Below are positions 27,580-36,481 of a stretch of DNA of 64,000 nucleotides, piece after piece. The notes beneath the pieces were generated by a model that was given only the letters and a program-made list of their open reading frames with translations, ran no database searches and was not told the origin of the DNA. Origin of the DNA: JAAXKN01 sp036261625 (GTDB lineage Bacteria > Bacteroidota > Ignavibacteria > Ignavibacteriales > SURF-24). The translations under genes and the position numbers were made by a program. The first letter of the stretch is position 1; every line of letters starts with the position of its first letter. The DNA lies in NCBI GenBank assembly GCA_036261625.1, contig DATAKL010000064.1:1-64000 (forward strand), in the 5' to 3' direction.

Positions 27580-28368
27580 TTATTTGCCTGAAAATCTTGC
27601 CTTTCGTTTTTCGATGAATGCCCTGACACCCTCGGGGTAATCGTCCGTCATCCCTGCAAACTGCTGGAGCCTGGCTTCCAGCTCCAGCTGCGAATCGAGG
27701 TCGCTGTTAAATGAGCGGTTAAGTGCGCGCTTTATAAAGCCCAGGCTCTTTGTAGGCATTTCGGCAAGCCTTTTTGAAAGTGCCGTCGCCTCTTTAATGA
27801 GCACTTCGGGCTCAACTACCTTGTATATAAGACCAAGGTCAAAAGCCTCATAGCATGTGATCTTCTCTCCTAACATCATTAGAGCCGAAGCGCGGTGCAG
27901 GCCCGCCAGGCGGGGGAGGAAGAATGTGCCTCCGCTGTCGGGCAGAAGTCCCACGTTTATAAATGACTGTATGAAAGAAGCCATGCTAGAGGCCACAACA
28001 AAATCGCATGCAAGTGCAATGTTGGCTCCTGCACCTGCGGCCACACCGTTTACAGCGCAGACTACCGGCTTTTCGATGCAGCGGATCATTTTGATCAGGG
28101 GGTTATAAACCTCTTTAACCACAATTCCTGGATCAAGAAGCTTTCCTGTGCCGTCGGCGATTTCCTTAAGATCCTGTCCCGCGGAAAAAGCCTTTCCTTC
28201 GCCCGTAATCATTACTGCACGGACATTTTCATTGTCCTTTGCAAGCTCCAGCGCCTTAAAAAGCTCCTGCGCCATCTCTCGGTTAAAGCTGTTGAGTACT
28301 TCCGGACGGTTTAAGGTCAGGAGTTTTATAGAATCTTCAATTTTATATTTTATAAACTTGTATTCCAT
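27580..28368 (-). CDS. paaG: 1,2-epoxyphenylacetyl-CoA isomerase
   Basis: 262-residue crotonase-fold enzyme. CoA/oxyanion-hole segments GKAFSAGQDLKEI and NGVAAGAGANIALACD, and the FINVGLLPDSGG segment that carries the PaaG-type acid, are present. Converts the ring epoxide of phenylacetyl-CoA to oxepin-CoA and may act on later double-bond isomers. Since paaF is absent from this cluster, this enzyme or another crotonase elsewhere must supply the hydratase step. Located between paaD and the aldo/keto reductase. Confidence 0.88.
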   Translation of the reverse strand: MEYKFIKYKIEDSIKLLTLNRPEVLNSFNREMAQELFKALELAKDNENVRAVMITGEGKAFSAGQDLKEIADGTGKLLDPGIVVKEVYNPLIKMIRCIEKPVVCAVNGVAAGAGANIALACDFVVASSMASFIQSFINVGLLPDSGGTFFLPRLAGLHRASALMMLGEKITCYEAFDLGLIYKVVEPEVLIKEATALSKRLAEMPTKSLGFIKRALNRSFNSDLDSQLELEARLQQFAGMTDDYPEGVRAFIEKRKARFSGK

Positions 28369-28390
28369 TTAAGGCAGTCTCGGTGATTAT

Positions 28391-28882
28391 CTAAAAACGC
28401 TTAAAATATTCAAAAGGCTCTTTGCAGCTGTTGCAGAAGTAAAGTGCCTTGCACGCCGTGGAACCGAAGCGGCTTCTTAAGACCGTATCTCCAGAATCGC
28501 AGTACGGGCAGCTGACCTGATCTGTATTGATCATAAGAGGAATGAACTCCTCAGCCTCCGATTTTGCAGGGGGAGCAATTCCGTAGTCTTTCAGTTTTCC
28601 TCTGGCTTCATCCGAAAGCCAGGTGGTTGTCCATACGGGTGAAAACACTGTTCTGATAAGTACATTATTAAACCCATGGGATTTTAGTGTGGAAATAATT
28701 TCATCCTGAATTGTCTTCATTGCCGGGCAGCCCGAGTATGTAGGGGTGATCGTGACTTCGAGGTCCTGGCCGGAGACTTCAACATCCCTTACAATTCCCA
28801 AATCCATAATGCTCAGTGCCGGCACTTCCGGATCCATGACTTCCATGAGGTATCCAAGTATTTCATCCTTTTCAGTTTTCAT
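28391..28882 (-). CDS. paaD: PaaD, DUF59-type accessory protein
   Basis: 163 residues. MIP18/DUF59 domain at about 5-95 with MDPEVPALSIMDLGIVRDV and the Cys in TYSGCPAM, followed by a C-terminal zinc-ribbon with CPYC and CNSC pairs (about 124-155) that is typical of PaaD. Needed for activity of the PaaABC monooxygenase, probably in metal or iron-sulfur maturation. Follows paaC by 31 bases. Confidence 0.93.
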   Translation of the reverse strand: MKTEKDEILGYLMEVMDPEVPALSIMDLGIVRDVEVSGQDLEVTITPTYSGCPAMKTIQDEIISTLKSHGFNNVLIRTVFSPVWTTTWLSDEARGKLKDYGIAPPAKSEAEEFIPLMINTDQVSCPYCDSGDTVLRSRFGSTACKALYFCNSCKEPFEYFKRF

Positions 28883-28913
28883 TTCATCGTATCCTTAATC
28901 TTTTTTTTTATAA

Positions 28914-29690
28914 TCACCATTTGGCTCCGGGGTAAGAGCGGGCGAGTATCTGCATTTCAGAAAGCAGGTGCCCCAGGTATTCGGTATGAATCCCTTTTCT
29001 TCCTCCTTTTGCCATGTACTCTTCTTCCAAAGGAATGATAAGTGTAGCCCTGGAAAGAACCTCAGCTATCCTTTCTTCCCAAAGCGGCTTTAATTTCCGG
29101 CCTTCAGGCACATAGCCCTCTTCAATAAGTATCCTCCGGGTCCCTTCATCTAAGAACATTTCGCCCGTATACATCCACAGTTCATCAATTGCGTGCTGCA
29201 TCCTCACGTGGCTTTCTTCTGTCCCGTCGCCAAGCCTTAAGACCCACTCTGCGGAATGCCTCAGGTGATAGCGTACTTCCTTGAGTGCCTTGGCTGCAAT
29301 TGCGGCAAGTTTTGCCTGACGGCTTTTCTGCAGTTCGCCGAACAAAATAAAACTGTAGGAGGTGAAGAAAAACTGCCGGGCCATTGTAAAGGCAAAGTCG
29401 CCAATGGGAAGCTCGGTTATCTGGAAGTTCTTAAACTCAATGGCATCGCGGAAGAAAGCCAGGTCATCTTCCGAGCGTCCCCTGGCCTCCACTTCCGCTG
29501 CATACTGCAGGAATGCGTTTGCCTGACCCAGACAGTCGAGAGCAATATTGCTTAAGGCGATGTCCTCTTCAATTACAGGGGCATGTCCCGACCACTCGGA
29601 GAGCCTGTGCCCTAATATAAGACGGTCGTCACCCAGGCCGAGCAGGAAATTAAAAAGTGCGGTATTAAGATTATCCTCATTATCATTCAT
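28914..29690 (-). CDS. paaC: Phenylacetyl-CoA epoxidase subunit PaaC
   Basis: 258 residues, ferritin-like helical protein; the structural partner of PaaA. LGHRLSEWSGHAPVIEEDIALSNIALDCLGQA and a late HTEYLGHLLSEMQ block match the family. Its ATG overlaps the paaB stop by four bases, which suggests tight translational coupling of the oxygenase subunits. Confidence 0.95.
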   Translation of the reverse strand: MNDNEDNLNTALFNFLLGLGDDRLILGHRLSEWSGHAPVIEEDIALSNIALDCLGQANAFLQYAAEVEARGRSEDDLAFFRDAIEFKNFQITELPIGDFAFTMARQFFFTSYSFILFGELQKSRQAKLAAIAAKALKEVRYHLRHSAEWVLRLGDGTEESHVRMQHAIDELWMYTGEMFLDEGTRRILIEEGYVPEGRKLKPLWEERIAEVLSRATLIIPLEEEYMAKGGRKGIHTEYLGHLLSEMQILARSYPGAKW

Positions 29691-29986
29691 ACGCCTCTGA
29701 CTCCTTTGGGTACTTTATAGAACTGCGGGTATCGGTAGACCTTATCGTCTGCAGGATCGAAAAACGAATCGTTGTCTGAAGGGGTGGTGGCTGTTATATC
29801 CTCTGAAGGAACAACCCAGATGCTTCTTACAGGACCGCGCCTGGCGTAAACGTCGCGTGCATTCTGAATGGCCATTTCAGCATCTGCTGCGTGCAGACTT
29901 CCGGCATGTATGTGAGGCCCGCCCGACTCCTCCTGCAGGAACACTTCCCAGAGTGCCCATTGCGTATCGCTGCTGCTAAACGGCAT
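29687..29986 (-). CDS. paaB: Phenylacetyl-CoA epoxidase subunit PaaB
   Basis: 99 residues, the usual size for PaaB, a small subunit that bridges PaaAC dimers in the oxygenase. WEVFLQEESGGPHIHAGSLHA, NARDVYARRGP and VPSEDI match the family. 57 bases after paaA. Confidence 0.95.
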   Translation of the reverse strand: MPFSSSDTQWALWEVFLQEESGGPHIHAGSLHAADAEMAIQNARDVYARRGPVRSIWVVPSEDITATTPSDNDSFFDPADDKVYRYPQFYKVPKGVRGV

Positions 29987-30043
29987 TTATCCCTCTTATT
30001 ATTTTTTTCCAAGTCAGAATTAAAATTCAAGCCAGGGTAATAT

Positions 30044-30976
30044 TCAAGCCAGCATTTTTCTTTTTTCGGCGTAAGCCTCAGCCGCGGCTCTTACCCATTC
30101 GCCGTCTCTATGGGCTTCGCGCCTAGCCCTCAGGCGTTCGCGGTTATAAGGCCCGCGCCCGCTTATAACCTCAAAGAACTCCTTCCAGTCGAGCGCCCCA
30201 TACTCCCAGTGCCCGGTCTCTTCATTATATTTAAGATCGGGATCGGGGAGGCTGAGTCCAACGGCCTGAGCCTGCGGGACCGTAAGATCCACGAAGCGCT
30301 GCCGTAATTCCTCGTTCGACTTAAGCTTTATTTTCCATTTCAGGAGTTCGGCGCTGTTGGGTGAATCCTTATCTCCCGGGCCGAACATCATAAGAGAAGG
30401 TTTCCACCAGCGGTTTACGGCATCCTGCGCCATCTGTTTCTGTTCAGGGGTGCCCTGGGCAAGTACGGTAATAATTTCAAAGCCCTGTTTTTTATGGAAG
30501 CTTTCTTCCTTGCAGATCCTTAAGTTTGCCCTTGCATAAGGCCCGTAGGAGCATTTGGCCAGCATGGTCTGGTTTACAATTGCCGCGCCGTCTACAAACC
30601 ATCCTATTGTCCCCATATCCGCCCAGGTAAGTGTGGGGTAATTAAAGATGGAGGAATACTTTGCTTTTCCCGTAAGGAGCTGGTCTATAAGCTCGCTTCT
30701 TTCAATGCCGAGCGTTTCGGCTGCACTGTAAAGGTAAAGCCCATGGCCTGCCTCATCCTGAACCTTGGCCAGGAGAATCATCTTGCGTCTTAAGCTTGGT
30801 GCGCGTGTAATCCAGTTGCCTTCGGGAAGCATGCCTACAATTTCAGAATGGGCGTGCTGTGAGATCATTCGGATAAGCTGTTTGCGGTAGCCTTCCGGCA
30901 TCCAGTCCTTGGGTTCAATGGTTTCTCCGGCACTGATTTTGGCTTCAAATGCCTGAAGTTTTACTTCGTCGGTCAT
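30044..30976 (-). CDS. paaA: Phenylacetyl-CoA epoxidase catalytic subunit PaaA
   Basis: 310 residues. Ferritin-like di-iron monooxygenase subunit that epoxidises the aromatic ring of phenylacetyl-CoA. Iron-ligand helices are visible: LLAKVQDEAGHGLYLYSAAETLG (ExxH) and CKEESFHKKQGFE (a second ExxH), and the substrate region NAELLKWKIK follows. First gene of the operon; the 113-base gap upstream to the M15 peptidase gene probably contains the operon promoter, but no clear motif was found. No PaaX or PaaR regulator lies in the window. Confidence 0.96.
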   Translation of the reverse strand: MTDEVKLQAFEAKISAGETIEPKDWMPEGYRKQLIRMISQHAHSEIVGMLPEGNWITRAPSLRRKMILLAKVQDEAGHGLYLYSAAETLGIERSELIDQLLTGKAKYSSIFNYPTLTWADMGTIGWFVDGAAIVNQTMLAKCSYGPYARANLRICKEESFHKKQGFEIITVLAQGTPEQKQMAQDAVNRWWKPSLMMFGPGDKDSPNSAELLKWKIKLKSNEELRQRFVDLTVPQAQAVGLSLPDPDLKYNEETGHWEYGALDWKEFFEVISGRGPYNRERLRARREAHRDGEWVRAAAEAYAEKRKMLA

Positions 30977-31089
30977 AGTTTCTCTTTCTCAGGAAAGAAT
31001 TGATTTTGCCCTCGCTATGAAAATAATCTATACAAAAACGTGCTTAAAGGCAAGGTGAAGTAAAAGTGCGGAATTAGTGCTTAAAAAGG

Positions 31090-31719
31090 TTATTTTTTCT
31101 CGAAATGCTGGTAATCCTTTGTGCTTTTCCAGGTGGCGCCCCATTTCCAGCCGTGCCTGGTGAAGGCCTTTACAACAGCTGAAGATGGAGTAATTGTGCC
31201 GGGGACTTTAGGATCGTACTTTGACCCCGGCGGGGAGGCTTTCCCGTTCCGGATCTGCGGGTTCTCTATAGGATTTATGTCAATTGCGCGCCCCGTGGAG
31301 TGGGGAGACATTATCTTTGTCCCCTTAACAAGCCGGTAATTAAAGGCTGAGGTATTATTATTGGCCATGGAAAGGGAGTCGGACCAGTTATACTTTGCTA
31401 TGGGAATTACCCTGGCTATAGGGAACCTGCTTTCTTGAATTTCACGGAATATGTCCTCTATCTCGCCGGCCAGGTCGGTGCGGATAAGAACCTGTCCTGC
31501 GTGGAGCTTTCCGTCGAATGAGTAGTAATTAACATCTACCAGGGTTAGATTTTTCCGGATGCGGGAAGGGATATTAATTCCTGACAAGGCCTCCTTAAGC
31601 GTCATCCTGCTGTCTGTGACGGTTTTATTCTGCTGAGCCCCGCTCAGGCTTAAATCATCATGTGAAAAGGATGAGGCAGACAGCAAAATCAGAAGTATGT
31701 AATAAACTACTGCTTTCAT
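31090..31719 (-). CDS. Secreted M15-family D,D-carboxypeptidase-like peptidase
   Basis: 209 residues with an N-terminal signal segment. Zinc-site motif SPHSTGRAIDINP (His140, Asp147) and the C-terminal DYQHFEKK with His205 are those of the M15C/VanY-like peptidoglycan peptidases. It would trim peptide stems in the periplasm. Transcribed in the same direction as the paa operon but 113 bases ahead of it, so separate control is more likely. Confidence 0.85.
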   Translation of the reverse strand: MKAVVYYILLILLSASSFSHDDLSLSGAQQNKTVTDSRMTLKEALSGINIPSRIRKNLTLVDVNYYSFDGKLHAGQVLIRTDLAGEIEDIFREIQESRFPIARVIPIAKYNWSDSLSMANNNTSAFNYRLVKGTKIMSPHSTGRAIDINPIENPQIRNGKASPPGSKYDPKVPGTITPSSAVVKAFTRHGWKWGATWKSTKDYQHFEKK

Positions 31720-31884
31720 ATAACCTTTTTAATATTTCGCGCACATAGCAACCTTTTCGCCGGCGCTAATTTCATTCCTTGATTATAGTTTAATATGAAT
31801 TAAATTATATAAATAAGCTATTAATTCAGCGCCGGCAATTATAAAAGTAAGTATTTTTTATTAAAACTGTCAAAGGAGGTCCCC

Positions 31885-32034
31885 ATGCTCTGGACTATTT
31901 TTGTAGTTCTGCTCGTATTATGGATTTTAGGACTTGTAAGCGGCTATACTCTGGGAGGTTTTATACATATTCTATTAATTATTGCCGTTGTAGCCCTTCT
32001 GATAAGAATTATACAGGGCAGAAGCGTTTTGTAA
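31885..32034 (+). CDS. Lmo0937-like small membrane protein
   Basis: 49 residues: two hydrophobic helices joined by SGYTLGGFIH and ending with RIIQGRSVL. This matches the very short Lmo0937/DUF5670 membrane family, which is often stress-associated but of unknown function. Start supported by AAAGGAGGT four bases upstream, the strongest ribosome binding site in the window, and by a terminator directly after. Confidence 0.85.
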   Translation: MLWTIFVVLLVLWILGLVSGYTLGGFIHILLIIAVVALLIRIIQGRSVL

Positions 32035-32050
32035 AATAACGAGAAACTGC

Positions 32051-32096
32051 AAAAAGCCGGCATGGGAAAAGGATTCCAGCCGGCTTTTTTTTTTTT
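32051..32096 (+). terminator. Rho-independent terminator after the Lmo0937-like gene
   Basis: AAAAAGCCGGC, 17-base loop, GCCGGCTTTTT with a run of twelve T residues. Confidence 0.9.
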
Positions 32097-32130
32097 GACA
32101 ACAGACCAGATGAAAGAATAAAGAGAAGTT

Positions 32131-33216
32131 ATGAGTATATTAAGTAAAATCAGCAGAACCACGCTGATCGTAATTATAAGCATTGTTGTTCTTCTTGTAG
32201 CCATACGCATTGCACTGCCGCACATAATTAAATATGAAGTCAATAAAAAGTTAAATGAACTTCCTGACTATTCAGGGCATATTGATGACGTGGATCTGCA
32301 CATCTACCGGGGAGCATACGCAATTAACGGCGTGGAAATAAAGAAAAGAAACGGCAAAGTAGCCGAACCGTTCTTTTCAGCAGGAACTATGGAATTCAGC
32401 GTTGAGTGGAAACAGCTCTTCCACGGCCATCTGGTTGCAGAGATCTGGATCTACCACCCTATGGTTAACTTTGTGGAGGGGCCTACCAAGGCACAGAGCC
32501 AGACTACAGCCGATAAAAGGTGGCAGGATAAGGTAAAGGACCTTTTTCCTTTGAAAATAAACAGCTTTAAGATTGTTGACGGGGAAGTCCACTTCCGCAA
32601 CCCGTACAGCGATCCCAAGGTGGACGTCTATGTGCGCGATTTGCAGGTAACGGCAACAAACCTTACAAACAGCCTGAAAGTTGCCAAGACCCTGGCCGCC
32701 GATATGGAGGCCACGGGCACCATAATGGGCTCGGGAAGGTTTAAGATAAACGTTAAGCTCGATCCTTACAACCCGAAGCCAACGTTTGATCTTGCCATGC
32801 AGCTTACGAATGTAAGTCTGGTAAAGCTGAACGATTTCCTGAGGGCATATGCAAAATTCGACGTGCATAAGGGCACTTTCAGCATGTACAGTGAAGTAGC
32901 TGCAAAGGACGGCAGGTATGAGGGATACATAAAGCCGCTTCTGAAGGATGTGGAAGTAGTGAAATGGAAAGAAGACATCAAAAAACCGTTTTTTGAGCTG
33001 GCCTGGAAAGTTGTAGTAGGTGCGGTTAAAGACATATTTACCAATCCCCCAAAGGAGCAGGTCGCTACCAGAGTACCCTTCAGCGGAAGCTTCGAAGGTA
33101 CAAACGTGGGCATCTGGCCGACAATCTGGGAGCTGATCAAAAATGCCTTCATACAGGCCCTCATGCCGGGCCTTGACAAAACGATCAGTATGAAGGACGT
33201 ATCCAACAAGAAGTGA
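32131..33216 (+). CDS. DUF748/AsmA-like membrane-anchored protein
   Basis: 361 residues. One N-terminal helix (about 12-32) anchors a long beta-rich domain; HIDDVDLHIYRGAYAINGVEIKKRNG and GTFSMYSEVAAKDGRYEGYIKPLL are characteristic of DUF748 proteins related to AsmA. Such proteins span the periplasm and are linked to outer-membrane lipid traffic. The exact role here is unknown. Monocistronic by position; followed by an inverted repeat at 33220-33367 and alaS. Confidence 0.8.
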   Translation: MSILSKISRTTLIVIISIVVLLVAIRIALPHIIKYEVNKKLNELPDYSGHIDDVDLHIYRGAYAINGVEIKKRNGKVAEPFFSAGTMEFSVEWKQLFHGHLVAEIWIYHPMVNFVEGPTKAQSQTTADKRWQDKVKDLFPLKINSFKIVDGEVHFRNPYSDPKVDVYVRDLQVTATNLTNSLKVAKTLAADMEATGTIMGSGRFKINVKLDPYNPKPTFDLAMQLTNVSLVKLNDFLRAYAKFDVHKGTFSMYSEVAAKDGRYEGYIKPLLKDVEVVKWKEDIKKPFFELAWKVVVGAVKDIFTNPPKEQVATRVPFSGSFEGTNVGIWPTIWELIKNAFIQALMPGLDKTISMKDVSNKK

Positions 33217-33219
33217 GGT

Positions 33220-33367
33220 ACGTTCGACGTTCAACGTTCGACGTTCAACGGGAAGACAGGACCGGGTTAGGGGATTTAGATATTAATAAAATTTAACTGT
33301 AGTATTGCCGAAGAAGAGTTTTTGCCCCTGCTTTCAAACGTCGAACGTTGAACGTTGAACGTTGAAC
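33220..33367. repeat. Inverted pair of GTTCRACG tandem arrays
   Basis: A run of ACGTTCGACGTTCAACG units (33220-33250) is mirrored at 33338-33367 by CGTCGAACGTTGAACG units. The arms are each about 30 bases and are separated by about 87 bases. Each 10-base unit is near-palindromic. The element fills most of the gap between the DUF748 gene and alaS. Confidence 0.8.
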
Positions 33368-33455
33368 CTTCATCCTTGGACTTTGCCCTCGTAAATCCTG
33401 CCGGATTTTCTTATATTTACATTCTTTAATAACTAAAATTTAAGCGAAGAGTTTT

Positions 33456-36050
33456 ATGACCTCAGCAGAAACCAGACAACAGTTTTTGGATTTTTTTAAG
33501 AGCAAGGGGCACCGCATAGTCCCAAGCGCTCCTGTAGTGCCGTTTGACGACCCGACACTCCTTTTTACAAATGCGGGCATGAACCAGTTTAAGGATGTCT
33601 TCCTCGGCGTGGGAACCAGGGAATATAAGCGCGCAGCCGATACTCAGAAGTGCATCAGGGTAAGCGGAAAGCATAACGACCTTGAAGAAGTAGGCCACGA
33701 TACCTACCACCATACATTCTTTGAAATGCTCGGCAACTGGTCCTTCGGCGACTATTATAAAAAAGAAGCAATCAAATGGGCTTGGGAACTTTTGACCGAA
33801 GTCTGGAAACTCCCAAAGGAAAGACTCTGGGCAACCGTATACAAGACTGACGATGAAGCCCTCGAGATCTGGAAGACTGAAACTGACATTAACCCCAGCC
33901 ACATACTCCCTTTCGGCGAAAAGGACAACTTCTGGGAGATGGGCGAAACTGGCCCGTGCGGACCCTGCTCTGAAATCCATATAAATTTAAGTGACGACTA
34001 CGAAAACCCCAAGTACGTCAATGCCGGCGTGCCGGAATGCATTGAAATCTGGAACCTGGTGTTTATTCAGTATAACAGGAACAGCGACGGGGAGCTTCAG
34101 GATCTTCCGGCAAAACACGTGGATACCGGAATGGGCTTTGAGAGGATCTGCGCCGTTCTGCAGAAAAAAGGCTCCAATTACGATACCGATGTATTTGCGC
34201 CTATTATCAATAAAATTGCAAAAATGTCGGGCGTAAAGTACGACACCGAAGAAAACAAGATCCCGATGAGGGTAATTGCAGACCACGTAAGGACACTCTC
34301 CTTTGCGATTGCCGACGGCGCCGTTCCGGGTAACGACGGGCGCGGCTATGTATTAAGAAGAATCCTAAGAAGAGCCGCCCGCTACGGACGCAAGCTGGGG
34401 CTTAACAAGCCTTTTATATTCCAGCTCGTTCCGGTACTTAGTGAGCATATGTCGGCCGTGTTCCCCGAACTTAAGCAGAAGCAGTCTCACATTGAAAAGA
34501 TCATTAAGGCTGAGGAAGAAAGCTTCAATACAACGCTCGACAGGGGAATTGAGCTTTTTGAAAAAATTGCAGAGAAGGTTACCTCTTCAGGCGGAAACGT
34601 AATCTCGGGCGAAGACCTGTTTATGCTTTACGACACTTACGGATTCCCGGTGGATCTTACAAACGTGATGGCAAAAGAAAGAAATCTTTCCATAGATGAA
34701 GACCGTTTCAACATTCTTATGGAAGAGCAGCGCGCAAGAGCCCGGGAATCCACAAAGGACAAGTTTGCTTCCGTAAGCGCTGTTATTAACGACGTGGAAT
34801 CATTTGAAATAGATGAACAGGAAAAGCCCCTCTTCGTGGGATACGAAAACCTTTATGTGGATGCAAAAATTATAGGGCACAGAAGAGAAGGCAACAGCGA
34901 GCTTATAATACTTGACCGCACGCCATTTTACGTGGAGTCGGGCGGACAGATAAGCGATGTGGGCTGGATTGAATTCCCGGATCAGAAGAAGAAATTTGAA
35001 GTGGATAATATTTCCAAGGTTTATAACATCATAGTTCATGCGCTGGATGCCCGTGAGATAGATTTCCCGATTGAAAAGGGAATGAGGGTTAGAGCCGTGG
35101 TGGATCAGGACAGAAGATGGGATATAATGAGAAATCATTCGGCCACACACCTTCTTCATGCGGCTTTAAGAAGAGTCCTGGGCGAGCACGTTCGCCAGGC
35201 AGGCTCATACGTAGGTCCCGACCGACTGAGGTTCGACTTTGCTCATTATGCAAAGATGAGCGAAGAGGAAATCAAAAAAGTTGAGGCTATTGTCAATGAA
35301 CAGATAAGAAGAAATATACGCCACCTGCCACACAGGGCAATTCCATTCGAAGAAGCAAAGAAGATGGGAGCCCTCATGTTCTTCGGCGACAAGTACGGCG
35401 ACCGCGTGAACGTTGTGGAATTTGAAGGCGCAAGCATGGAATTCTGCGGCGGCACGCATGTAAACAACACGGCTGAAATCGGATTATTCAAGATTGTAAA
35501 TGAAACTTCCATTGCAAGCGGCATAAGAAGAATTGAAGCCGTTACGGGCAAGGGCGTTGAAGAATTCATTAATGAGCAGGAAGAAAATCTTAAGAAGGAA
35601 GAAGAAAAGATTACTCAGCTTATAGAAGAAAAGAAGAAGCTGGAAAAAGAGCTGGCTGAGGTCACCTTCAAGGCAAAGCTCGGGAAGCTGGATAGTGTGC
35701 TCAATTCGCCAGTTGACGTTGACGGCATAAGACTTTTCAAAGGCAGAGTTGAGGCCTCAAACATGGATGAGTTAAAAGGTTTCGGCGATGAGCTGCGTGA
35801 AAAGATGCGTGATGCCGTGGGAGTCTTAATTAGTGAAATGGACGGTAAAGTTGGCATTGTATGCGTCGTTTCAGACGGGCTTATAAGAGATAAAAAACTT
35901 GCAGCGGGTAAAATTGTTGGCGAGCTTGCAAAGCTTGTCGGCGGCGGCGGCGGCGGACGCCCTCACCTTGCAACCGCAGGCGGCAAGGACGTGACCAAAA
36001 TAGACGAAGCCTTAAAGCAGACCAACGACATCATAAAGAAGATGCTCTAA
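33456..36050 (+). CDS. alaS: Alanyl-tRNA synthetase
   Basis: 864 residues, normal length. Class II catalytic domain at the N-terminus (FFKSKGHRIVPSAPVVP, NAGMNQFKDVFLG, HDTYHHTFFEMLGNWSFGDY), tRNA-binding helical domain, editing domain with HSATHLLHAALR and CGGTHV zinc/editing histidines and cysteine, a coiled coil (about 705-755) and a C-terminal DHH-associated domain with GGGGGGRPHLATAGG. Charges tRNA-Ala. Terminator at 36076-36114. Confidence 0.97.
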   Translation: MTSAETRQQFLDFFKSKGHRIVPSAPVVPFDDPTLLFTNAGMNQFKDVFLGVGTREYKRAADTQKCIRVSGKHNDLEEVGHDTYHHTFFEMLGNWSFGDYYKKEAIKWAWELLTEVWKLPKERLWATVYKTDDEALEIWKTETDINPSHILPFGEKDNFWEMGETGPCGPCSEIHINLSDDYENPKYVNAGVPECIEIWNLVFIQYNRNSDGELQDLPAKHVDTGMGFERICAVLQKKGSNYDTDVFAPIINKIAKMSGVKYDTEENKIPMRVIADHVRTLSFAIADGAVPGNDGRGYVLRRILRRAARYGRKLGLNKPFIFQLVPVLSEHMSAVFPELKQKQSHIEKIIKAEEESFNTTLDRGIELFEKIAEKVTSSGGNVISGEDLFMLYDTYGFPVDLTNVMAKERNLSIDEDRFNILMEEQRARARESTKDKFASVSAVINDVESFEIDEQEKPLFVGYENLYVDAKIIGHRREGNSELIILDRTPFYVESGGQISDVGWIEFPDQKKKFEVDNISKVYNIIVHALDAREIDFPIEKGMRVRAVVDQDRRWDIMRNHSATHLLHAALRRVLGEHVRQAGSYVGPDRLRFDFAHYAKMSEEEIKKVEAIVNEQIRRNIRHLPHRAIPFEEAKKMGALMFFGDKYGDRVNVVEFEGASMEFCGGTHVNNTAEIGLFKIVNETSIASGIRRIEAVTGKGVEEFINEQEENLKKEEEKITQLIEEKKKLEKELAEVTFKAKLGKLDSVLNSPVDVDGIRLFKGRVEASNMDELKGFGDELREKMRDAVGVLISEMDGKVGIVCVVSDGLIRDKKLAAGKIVGELAKLVGGGGGGRPHLATAGGKDVTKIDEALKQTNDIIKKML

Positions 36051-36075
36051 CCTCGCTTAGAGCCATATAAAAATC

Positions 36076-36114
36076 AGCCCCGCTTTACACCTTAAGGCTA
36101 AGGCGGGGCTTTTT
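36076..36114 (+). terminator. Rho-independent terminator after alaS
   Basis: AGCCCCGC and GCGGGGCT stem followed by TTTT. The remaining 367 bases to the next start (36115-36481) are strongly AT-rich and hold no gene; a TTGACA at 36263 lacks a well-spaced -10 partner. Confidence 0.85.
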
Positions 36115-36481
36115 CTAATCCTATCCGATTCAGACCTTATGTGCAAGTTTAACATAATCATCATATAGGGTTGCTTTCAAATGCTGTGGTCAGCTGTTTC
36201 GTGTTTCGATTGCACAATAAATAAAATTTAAAGAATTAGCGAAAAAATATTTTATTTCTTTCTTGACAGAGAATATTTAATACGTTAACTTAAATACCAG
36301 TCAGACAAAAGAACTGTTTTAGGATAACCGAAGTAAATATTTTCCAATTAGAAAAATTTTTTAAAAATTGATTTGTTAAAGAATTTTGTCTGGCACCTTC
36401 TGTGTTACAAATATTCCAAGTTCTGTTTTGTTATTTCTGATGATCCTTAAATTCTATTATAAATATTCCATGGATCTTTTG

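Noticed and set aside
36263..36296. Sigma-70 type promoter with TTGACA
   Set aside because: No well-spaced -10 element follows, and this group usually uses different promoter elements.
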